DNA of 64,000 bases from Methylacidiphilum infernorum V4 (GTDB lineage: Bacteria; Verrucomicrobiota; Verrucomicrobiia; Methylacidiphilales; Methylacidiphilaceae). The notes beneath the pieces were generated by a model. The model was given only the letters and a program-made list of their open reading frames with translations, was not told the origin of the DNA and ran no database searches. A program made the translations under genes and the position numbers. Below, piece after piece: positions 1 to 6,640 of this stretch. Each line of letters begins with the position of its first letter. Positions within the stretch are counted from its first letter, which is position 1. The DNA lies in NCBI RefSeq assembly GCF_000019665.1, contig NC_010794.1:620001-684000 (forward strand). The letters run 5' to 3'.

Positions 1-1250
1 GCGAAGGCCTTCCCTTCGGGATCGGCTATGCTTTTGCCCATGAAATTTAAACAGGCCTCGTTCATACCTATGATTCCAATCGTTGAGAAGTGGTTTGCCC
101 AGTAGGCCCCAAATCTCTGGTAGACGCCCTTGAGATAAAACTTGCTGTAAGGATAGAGGCCTTTTGCAATCCACCCTTCCAGGGCTTTTCTTTTCGCTTC
201 GAGCGCTTTTTTAGCCAGCTCCATCAGCTCTTGAAGCCTCTCAAGAAATTCAGCTTCGCTCTTGGACAGAAAGCCTATTCGGGGCAGGTTGATCGTGACT
301 ACACCGATTGAACCGGTCAAGGGGTTTGAGCCGAAAAGCCCCCCTCCTCTGCGTAATAGTTGTGTCAAATCGAGCCTGAGCCGACAACACATGCTGCGGA
401 CATCGTCGACTTTCAAGTCTGAATTGATGAAGTTGGCAAAATAAGGGATCCCGTACTTTGCAGTCATTTTCCAGAGGGCATCGGCAGCGGGTCCTTTCCA
501 GGGAAACTGGGAGGTAATGTTGTAGGTGGGAATAGGAAAAGTAAAAACCCTGCCCCGAGCGTCGCCTTCCAAAAAAACCTCGCAAAATAGCCGGTTTAAA
601 ATATCTATTTCTGGTTGAAACTCTCCATAAGTTTCTTTCTTAATTTTACCCCCGATCAAGACAGCTTCGTTTTGTAAAAAATGGGGAGGGTTCAAGTCTA
701 GGGTCAGGTTGGTGAACGGAGCTTGAAATCCCACCCGTGTGGGAACGTTTAAATTAAACAAAAATTGTTGGAGCAGTTGGCGGATCTCTTTTTCCTTTAG
801 GTTGTCATAACGGATGAAAGGAGCCAGCAAAGTATCAAAATTGGAAAAAGCTTGGGCGCCCGCTGCCTCTCCCTGGAGCGTGTAAAAAAAGTTGACTACT
901 TGGTTGAGAGCGGTGCTGAAATGCAAGGGAGGACCGCTTTCCATCCTCCCTTCCACGCCCATGAATCCCTTTGCAAGGAAATCGGCTAGGTCCCATCCCA
1001 TACAATAGACTCCCAATACCTGGAGATTATGGATATGGAAATCTCCTCTTTCGAAAGCTTCCTTGACTTCTGGAGGATAGATTTTCTGTAGCCAGTAACT
1101 TTTTGAAATTTTCGAGGAAAGGTAGAAATTCAGTCCCTGCAGGGAATAGGACATGTTGCTGTTTTCTTTGATTTCCCAGCAAGACCGGGAAAGATAGTCA
1201 TCTACAAGCTTTGATGGTTCAAGGCTTTCATCCAATGGGGAATCTTGCAT
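1..1250 (-). CDS. nrdD: Anaerobic ribonucleoside-triphosphate reductase (class III), 5' part
   Basis: The minus-strand frame opens at an ATG ending at 1250, behind an AAGGAG site, and runs off the left edge without a stop. The translation carries the NrdD signature SMCCRLRLD (around 370-400 in window coordinates) and the FHIHNL stretch typical of glycyl-radical nucleotide reductases. The family makes dNTPs from NTPs with formate, using a glycyl radical installed by NrdG. The glycyl-radical motif would lie beyond the window. Only about 35 residues precede the catalytic domain, so no N-terminal ATP-cone is present. A DUF302 gene ends 15 nt upstream and is probably co-transcribed. Confidence 0.92.
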   Translation of the reverse strand, partial: MQDSPLDESLEPSKLVDDYLSRSCWEIKENSNMSYSLQGLNFYLSSKISKSYWLQKIYPPEVKEAFERGDFHIHNLQVLGVYCMGWDLADFLAKGFMGVEGRMESGPPLHFSTALNQVVNFFYTLQGEAAGAQAFSNFDTLLAPFIRYDNLKEKEIRQLLQQFLFNLNVPTRVGFQAPFTNLTLDLNPPHFLQNEAVLIGGKIKKETYGEFQPEIDILNRLFCEVFLEGDARGRVFTFPIPTYNITSQFPWKGPAADALWKMTAKYGIPYFANFINSDLKVDDVRSMCCRLRLDLTQLLRRGGGLFGSNPLTGSIGVVTINLPRIGFLSKSEAEFLERLQELMELAKKALEAKRKALEGWIAKGLYPYSKFYLKGVYQRFGAYWANHFSTIGIIGMNEACLNFMGKSIADPEGKAF

Positions 1251-1265
1251 AAAAGGATAAACTCC

Positions 1266-1646
1266 TTAAACCGATTTTTGCATGATCTCCTTGAGGATGT
1301 TTTCCACCTCTTCAGCGACTTTATGGAGTCCCGGGGCCTTGAATAACTCGATCGTTTTTCGTGGAGAGAGGGTTGCGACTATCCTATGGGACTTGTATTC
1401 GTAGAGAGCAATTCGGCAAGGAAGAGCGGTTGAAACTTCAGGATTCTGCTCAAGGACCTGTTGGGCAAACCTTGGAGAACAAATTTCGAGGATCAGGCAA
1501 GGGTAATGGAGGGCAAAGCCTTTATTTTCCAAAGTCTTGGAAATGTCGTGGACCGCCATTACTCCGAAGTTTTTCTCTATCGCGTTGGCTTCCAAGGCTT
1601 TTCTTAATTCTTCGATACTTTTTTTGCTTTCGTAAGCGATGAGCAT
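1266..1646 (-). CDS. DUF302 family protein
   Basis: A 126-residue protein. The ATG at 1646 is chosen because AAAGGAGT lies 5 nt upstream; the frame is open further upstream but that part has no family similarity. The pattern HDI..TLENKGF, a central LEICSP, and LPCRIALYEY matches the DUF302 fold, a small soluble alpha/beta domain whose biochemical role is unknown. Some family members sit near sulfur or redox genes. It precedes nrdD by 15 nt, which suggests one transcript and perhaps a redox-linked role; that is inference. Confidence 0.8.
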   Translation of the reverse strand: MLIAYESKKSIEELRKALEANAIEKNFGVMAVHDISKTLENKGFALHYPCLILEICSPRFAQQVLEQNPEVSTALPCRIALYEYKSHRIVATLSPRKTIELFKAPGLHKVAEEVENILKEIMQKSV

Positions 1647-1772
1647 GATCGACTCCTTTTTTTCTTTAATTATAATCCAACAGCATCGCTTTTTCCAGTC
1701 AGGAAAGGGAAAGAAGGATATTGCCAAAAGGCCGAAATCCGCCTTTGCAAGGGACAAATAGGATTGCAAAAA

Positions 1773-1792
1773 TTTTTATAAATTTATAAAAA
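1773..1792. repeat. 20-bp perfect AT-only palindrome in a divergent promoter region
   Basis: The ten bases 1773-1782 (TTTTTATAAA) are followed directly by their exact reverse complement. The palindrome sits between the divergently read DUF302-nrdD pair and the glycosyltransferase gene, so an operator is possible. Pure A/T content also makes a chance palindrome more likely than usual. Confidence 0.5.
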
Positions 1793-1897
1793 ACTTTTTT
1801 TCATCTCATTAAAAGCGATAAATTTAATTGCAAGTTGTTGGGCTTTTTGAGCTAATAGCTCGTGGCTAATCAGCAGAGATAGAAAGGAGTCTTTTCT

Positions 1898-2932
1898 TTG
1901 AGAATAGCTCAGGTGGCTTCTCTTTACGAACCGGTTCCTCCTCCCCGTTACGGAGGGACAGAACGGATTATTTCTTACTTGACAGAAGAGCTTGTAAGAG
2001 CGGGACACCAAGTCTCCCTCTTTGCCAGCGGCGATTCCATCACCACCTCTAGGCTCCATCCCATTATACCGAGAGCCCTTTGGGAGGATTCCCAACCCTG
2101 CGCCAACCCGTTGGTTTACCATATTCTTTTGCTGGAGGAAGTGCTTAAACACAAGGATCAATTTGATATCATTCATTTTCATACCGATTTTTTCCATTTT
2201 CCCATTCTCCGGAGGCTGGATGTCCCTCACTTGACAACTCCCCATGGGCGCATGGATTTTCCCGAATACATTCCTTTTTTCAGGGAGTTTCGGGATATTC
2301 CCCTTTCATCCATATCCTATGCACAAAAACAGGGATTAGCCCTGGGTCATTGGGTAGGGACGGTTCACCATGGACTTCCCTTGTCTCTTTACCAACTGAA
2401 TGAAAATCCTTCGGATTATGTCGTTTTCTTGGGTAGAATTTCTCCTGAAAAAGGGGTGGATGACGCCTTGGCGATCGCCAGAATGGCGGGTTTAAAGCTC
2501 AAGATCGCCGCCCGCGTTGGGCTCGGAGACGATGCGTATTTTGAAAAGCTTTTGCCTGAATTTAAAAAGAAAAACATCGAGTACTTGGGAGAAGTCACCG
2601 ACAGGGAAAAAAACGAGCTTTTGGGAGGGGCGTTGGCTTTAGTATTCCCGGTCTGCTGGCCTGAGCCCTTTGGGCTTTCCATGATTGAAGCCATGGCTTG
2701 TGGGACTCCCGTAATCGCTTACCCCCATGGATCAATCCCTGAGGTCGTTGATCACGGGATTACCGGCTTTATCGTTAAAGGCGTAGAAGAAGCCGTTTAT
2801 GTTTTAAGCCAGATCCATACTTTTGATAGGAAACGATGCCGTCAACGATTTGAACAAAGATTTTCGGCACAAAAAATGGCGGAAGCTTACATCTCCCTGT
2901 ATCAAAAGGTGATCGCGCAGAAAAGAAAGTAA
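1898..2932 (+). CDS. Glycosyltransferase family 4 protein
   Basis: A 344-residue GT-B fold glycosyltransferase. The N-terminal YGGTERI motif (residues 18-24) contributes to the acceptor half. The C-terminal half has LGRISPEKG (around 175) and EPFGLSMIEAMACGTPVIA (around 250-270), the nucleotide-sugar binding signature of GT4 enzymes. The start is a TTG preceded by AAAGGAG, and no ATG fits better. It has no operon partner: the upstream gene is divergent and the downstream gene convergent. Probable role is sugar transfer to a lipid or polysaccharide; donor and acceptor cannot be read from sequence. Confidence 0.88.
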   Translation: MRIAQVASLYEPVPPPRYGGTERIISYLTEELVRAGHQVSLFASGDSITTSRLHPIIPRALWEDSQPCANPLVYHILLLEEVLKHKDQFDIIHFHTDFFHFPILRRLDVPHLTTPHGRMDFPEYIPFFREFRDIPLSSISYAQKQGLALGHWVGTVHHGLPLSLYQLNENPSDYVVFLGRISPEKGVDDALAIARMAGLKLKIAARVGLGDDAYFEKLLPEFKKKNIEYLGEVTDREKNELLGGALALVFPVCWPEPFGLSMIEAMACGTPVIAYPHGSIPEVVDHGITGFIVKGVEEAVYVLSQIHTFDRKRCRQRFEQRFSAQKMAEAYISLYQKVIAQKRK

Positions 2933-2976
2933 TCTTTATCCCGCCCGTATTCTTGGATCTTCCAAAAGGGATTTCT

Positions 2977-3690
2977 TCAGGGATTCAACTGGGAGATGTT
3001 GGATTTCTTTTTTATGAGTTCGGCTTCTATTAACGTTACAAATTCCTGGAAATTGGAGGGATTGGTTATTTTTTCTCCGTTTATAAAAAAGCAGGGATTT
3101 CCATCTACACCCACCCTAATGGCCGAAAGACAATCGGCAAGGATTCTCTTCCTCAAGGGTATTCCTTCCACGCCCTGGAGATCCTTTTTGAATTGCTCTT
3201 CGTTTAATCCTAACTTTTGAGCATAGTGAATAAACCATTCCGAGCAGGTCGGTCTAAAAGACCATTCTTTTTGGTTAGTTAAAAGCAACCCGACCATCTC
3301 CCAGAATTTTCCTTGTCGGCCGGCAGCTTCTGCAGCCATGGAAGCGGGGAAGGCTTCAGGATGAGTCATGGAGGGATTGTGACGAATGATCCAGGCTATT
3401 TTATCCCCATATTTTTTTTTCAGTTCTTGAAGCAGGGGGTAATAGGCGGCACAGACTGGACATTCCAAGTCAAGATATTCGATGATGATCACGGGGGCGC
3501 TGGGTTCTCCTTGTATCCAGTCAATAGATAAGGGTTTCAAGATTTTTGCCCGGGCCTCGGCGGATAGCGGAGGGAGGGGAGAAGGAGGGATAGGTTCGGC
3601 ATTTTGCCTGGCTTTCGCAGCAAAGGGGCTAAAAAAGAAGCTTGCAAGAAGGAGGAGCAGAACAACAGGACTAGTAGCGAGTTTTGTCAT
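2977..3690 (-). CDS. DsbA-family thioredoxin-like protein, exported
   Basis: A 237-residue protein. Residues 1 to about 27 form a signal peptide with a hydrophobic core ending near AKA. A proline-rich linker follows, then a thioredoxin fold with a CPVC active site at 77-80 and the late motif VDGNPCFFING, typical of the thioredoxin_4/DsbA group. Two further cysteines (TCSEW, ADCLS) could form a second disulfide. It probably acts in the periplasm in disulfide formation or isomerisation. The substrate is unknown and no DsbB-like partner is in the window. Confidence 0.85.
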   Translation of the reverse strand: MTKLATSPVVLLLLLASFFFSPFAAKARQNAEPIPPSPLPPLSAEARAKILKPLSIDWIQGEPSAPVIIIEYLDLECPVCAAYYPLLQELKKKYGDKIAWIIRHNPSMTHPEAFPASMAAEAAGRQGKFWEMVGLLLTNQKEWSFRPTCSEWFIHYAQKLGLNEEQFKKDLQGVEGIPLRKRILADCLSAIRVGVDGNPCFFINGEKITNPSNFQEFVTLIEAELIKKKSNISQLNP

Positions 3691-3781
3691 AGATTCAACA
3701 GAAAAGAATAGTCAAAAGCTCTATTTTCGTATTAAAAAGGAAATACAAACTTCTAGAAACTCATTGGGGTTTACTTTTTCT

Positions 3782-4072
3782 ATGACCTTGAATGAATTTA
3801 TGGATATCATAGAAAAAAACGACAGTCCACCAGAATTTCTTTCCCCTCCTCTTCAAGCCTTGTTTTTTGAAAAAAAAGGCAATTGGGAGCGTGCTCATCG
3901 CATCGTTCAGCGTTACGAGGACAAGGATTGCTGTTGGGTCCATGCTTTTCTGCATCGTAAGGAAGGGGATATTTCCAACAGCCGATATTGGTATGCAAGG
4001 GCGGGAAAAGAAGCCGGGGAAGATTTCGAGGCCGAGTGGCGGAGTATTGCTTTGTCCCTGCTCGGCCGGTGA
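3782..4072 (+). CDS. Conserved hypothetical protein, about 96 aa
   Basis: The frame is open well upstream, but the conserved part starts at ATG 3782 (MTLNEFM); upstream codons overlap the start of the convergent dsbA-like gene. The pattern WERAHRIVQ..WVHAFLHRKEGD..NSRYWYARAGK is one I recognise from a widespread small soluble family of unknown function. The protein looks helical, resembling two TPR-like hairpins, with no signal peptide or membrane segment. It converges with the downstream MBL hydrolase, with 29 nt between stops. Confidence 0.68.
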   Translation: MTLNEFMDIIEKNDSPPEFLSPPLQALFFEKKGNWERAHRIVQRYEDKDCCWVHAFLHRKEGDISNSRYWYARAGKEAGEDFEAEWRSIALSLLGR

Positions 4073-4101
4073 AGAAGAACAGCCGAAGCAAAAAGAAAGC
4101 C

Positions 4102-4890
4102 TTATAAAACGATTTGCAAGGAAGGCTTCAGCGGATCTATTGCCTGGACATGGGGAAGGGGAAGGGAAGAGGAAAGGATCCTGTTTTTTACGGTCGTTTC
4201 GGCCAGCTCCACGCGGTTGCAGTCCTCGCTCAAGTGAGCCAGGAACAGTTTTTTTAAGCCTTTTTTAGCCAGATCGCAGGCAATTGAAGCGGTGGCTTCG
4301 TTGGAAAGGTGTCCATGCCGGGATAAAATTCTTTGTTTTACCGACCAGGGTCTTTTTCTGTCCGCTTGGAGCAAGTCCATATCGTAATTGGATTCTAAAA
4401 GGAGGGTATGGCAGGGGGTGATCTTCTCTTTCACTAGCTTTGTTACGTATCCTAAATCGGTAAGAAGACCGATAGTGCCGCGGTGGTGATGGAAAAGAAA
4501 CCCCACGGGGTCCGCTGCATCATGGGGGATGGGAAAACTTTCGATTTCTATCTCGTCTAGAAGATAACGGCTGCCGGATTCAAAGGGCCTCCAATCCACG
4601 GCTTTATCTTCTAAGCCCATGGATTTTTTCAAGGCTTTCCAGGTCAGCGTGTTACAGTACAAGGGAAAAGGCATCTTTTTTAACAGGATGGGCAGCCCGG
4701 CCACATGATCGGTATGCTCATGGGTGATGAAAACGGCTTTTATCGATTCAACAGGGACGTTCATTGCGGAAAGATGACGGATAATCTTTTTGTAGCGGAT
4801 ACCCGGATCTATGAGGATGCGAGAGTTTGGAGTTTCCAACAAATAACCGTTGCCTTTGCTGCTGCTTGCTAGGATGCTCAGGCTAACCAT
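4102..4890 (-). CDS. MBL-fold metallohydrolase, YycJ/WalJ type
   Basis: A 262-residue protein that opens with SILASSSKGNGYLLE, the typical start of YycJ-like metallo-beta-lactamase-fold enzymes. The metal motif HEHTDH is at residues 57-62 and a later HGHLSNEA supplies a further ligand. Family members are cytosolic, dinuclear-metal enzymes thought to act as 5'-3' exonucleases or phosphodiesterases in DNA repair and, in Firmicutes, cell-wall control. The gene is divergent from rpoN with about 95 nt between starts. Confidence 0.85.
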   Translation of the reverse strand: MVSLSILASSSKGNGYLLETPNSRILIDPGIRYKKIIRHLSAMNVPVESIKAVFITHEHTDHVAGLPILLKKMPFPLYCNTLTWKALKKSMGLEDKAVDWRPFESGSRYLLDEIEIESFPIPHDAADPVGFLFHHHRGTIGLLTDLGYVTKLVKEKITPCHTLLLESNYDMDLLQADRKRPWSVKQRILSRHGHLSNEATASIACDLAKKGLKKLFLAHLSEDCNRVELAETTVKNRILSSSLPLPHVQAIDPLKPSLQIVL

Positions 4891-4947
4891 TTTTTTGACT
4901 ATTTCATTTCAAAATTTTTTTTGCGAGAAAAAAAGAAAAAAATAAAT

Positions 4948-4963
4948 TGGCCTAGAAATTGCT
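4948..4963 (+). promoter_or_regulatory. Putative sigma-54 -24/-12 promoter of rpoN
   Basis: TGGCCTAGAAATTGCT matches the consensus TGGYAYRNNNNTTGCW at every defined position except one (C for A at position 5). The GG and GC doublets are 12 nt apart, as required. Transcription would start near 4974, about 12 nt before the GTG of rpoN. This suggests rpoN is read by its own sigma factor. No enhancer-binding protein gene is nearby. Confidence 0.5.
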
Positions 4964-4985
4964 TCATATTGAAATAGAGTAAGCT

Positions 4986-6362
4986 GTGTCAACATCGTTA
5001 GGTCTTTATCAATCGATTAAGTTGCATCAGGCATTGTCGCCCCAAATGCAACATTCTTTAGCTATTTTGCAAGCTCCTGCCGTAGAGCTTTCTACAATCA
5101 TCCAGCAGGAGTTGCTTTCCAATCCCCTGCTGGAAATTTCTGAAGACAAACCCTTGGAAGGCCAATCCCTAGAAGGGCTGTTTCATGAAAAAGAAAAATG
5201 GTACGACTACTTGGGACCCAATTTCGAGGGGGCTCAAAGATCGATCGAGGATGAAAGAAAACGGCAGTTCTTTTTCGATTCCCAGGTCGTTCCTCCATCC
5301 ATGGCTTCGGAGCTTTCGAGGCAACTTTCCTTGGTTTGCAGTGATAACACTCTTTTGCAGGCGGCCCAATACATCATTGGTAACTTGGATGAAAGGGGAT
5401 ACTTAAACACGGAATTGGAAAACATCGCCCATGAACTGGGTTTAGCTTACGATTTGGTGGAGAAAGCCCTGGAACTTGTCCAGTCCCTTGATCCGCCGGG
5501 TATAGCCGCAAGAAATCTTTCCGAGTGCCTGTTGTTGCAACTCAAAGCGTTGGGAAAAGAAAACTCTTTGGAGTTCAGGATTATTAGCGAGTATTTGACC
5601 CTGCTCGAAAGGAAGAAATTGACTGAAATAGCAAAACAGTTGAAAGTGAGCCTCAAGCAAGTTCAAGAAGCGGTTGAATCCATTCGCTCCCTTAATCCTT
5701 TTCCCGGTTCGAAGTATCGCAGTGAAGAAAAGGAGAAGATTATCCAGGTTGATCTCATGGTCGTTAAAGAAGCGCAAGACTGGAAAGTTTACTTCAATGA
5801 TGAGTTTATGCCCCGGTTACGCATTAATCATCATTATGAAAGCCTGCTGAGTAAAAACGACAAGGATCCGAGCTTGAAGAATTATTTGAAGGAGAAGAAA
5901 CGTTCGGGACTCTTCTTGATTAAGTGCTTAAGGATGAGGGAAAACACCCTTTTGAAGGTTGCCGAAGCCATTGTCCATTGCCAGAAGGATTTTTTTGATT
6001 CTGGTCCCCATGCTTTAAAACCCTTGACCATGAGCGAAATAGCTCAAAAAATTGATGTCCATGAAACGACGGTGAGTCGGGCCATCGCCAATAAGTATGT
6101 AAAAACCCCTCACGGTATCTTTGAACTTAAATATTTTTTTAATTCGGGTTTTCAAAAGCAAACCGGAGAGTTTGTCGCCAATCAGACCATTAAAGAAGCC
6201 ATAGAGAGGCTGATCCGTAACGAGGATCCCAGGTCTCCCTTATCGGATCAACAAATCGTTGAACTTCTGGCCAAAGAAGGGATAAAAATGGCCCGAAGAA
6301 CCGTCGCCAAGTATAGGGCTCACTTGAAGATCTTGCCGAGCCATTTACGCCGGATAAGCTAA
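4986..6362 (+). CDS. rpoN: RNA polymerase sigma-54 factor
   Basis: A 458-residue protein with the full sigma-54 architecture. Region I (1-45) is glutamine-rich (QSIKLHQALSPQMQHSLAIL). It is followed by an acidic linker, the core-binding domain, a helix-turn-helix at about 355-375 (MSEIAQKIDVHETTVSRAI), and the RpoN box ARRTVAKYR at about 436-444 that reads the -24 element. The start is GTG. The factor directs polymerase to -24/-12 promoters and needs an AAA+ activator for melting. A sigma-54-type site directly upstream suggests autoregulation. The gene converges with DUF2905. Confidence 0.96.
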   Translation: MSTSLGLYQSIKLHQALSPQMQHSLAILQAPAVELSTIIQQELLSNPLLEISEDKPLEGQSLEGLFHEKEKWYDYLGPNFEGAQRSIEDERKRQFFFDSQVVPPSMASELSRQLSLVCSDNTLLQAAQYIIGNLDERGYLNTELENIAHELGLAYDLVEKALELVQSLDPPGIAARNLSECLLLQLKALGKENSLEFRIISEYLTLLERKKLTEIAKQLKVSLKQVQEAVESIRSLNPFPGSKYRSEEKEKIIQVDLMVVKEAQDWKVYFNDEFMPRLRINHHYESLLSKNDKDPSLKNYLKEKKRSGLFLIKCLRMRENTLLKVAEAIVHCQKDFFDSGPHALKPLTMSEIAQKIDVHETTVSRAIANKYVKTPHGIFELKYFFNSGFQKQTGEFVANQTIKEAIERLIRNEDPRSPLSDQQIVELLAKEGIKMARRTVAKYRAHLKILPSHLRRIS

Positions 6363-6371
6363 CGGCAAAAA

Positions 6372-6584
6372 TCACTTTCGGATTAACCAGAAAACAAGAC
6401 TTAAGACGATGCTGATCAAAATGGATGTCGTAAGGGGAAAATAAAAGGTGAAATTGCCTTTTTCAATTTTGATATCACCCGGTAGCTTCCCCAGCCAGCC
6501 TTTCCCAAATCCAAACCCGATAAGCAACCCGGCAATGACAAGAAAAACTCCTAAAAAGACTAAAATTTTCCCTAGTTCCTGCAT
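6372..6584 (-). CDS. DUF2905 small membrane protein
   Basis: A 70-residue protein starting MQELGKIL. Two hydrophobic helices (about 7-26 and 50-67) flank the diagnostic LGKLPGDIKIEKGNFTFYFPL. DUF2905 is a widespread two-helix inner-membrane family of unknown function. An alternative ATG at 6614 would add ten residues; neither start has a strong ribosome-binding site, and I prefer the inner one because it matches the family's usual N-terminus. It follows alaS on the same strand with about 56 nt between. Confidence 0.8.
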   Translation of the reverse strand: MQELGKILVFLGVFLVIAGLLIGFGFGKGWLGKLPGDIKIEKGNFTFYFPLTTSILISIVLSLVFWLIRK

Positions 6585-6640
6585 AGCTATCAAAAAATAG
6601 AATAAGCCCCTCATGGAATCAACATTTCATCAAAGCTTTC

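Noticed and set aside
1784-2245. 153-codon minus frame opposite the glycosyltransferase start
   Set aside because: It is antisense to a well-supported GT4 gene and its translation has no recognisable features.
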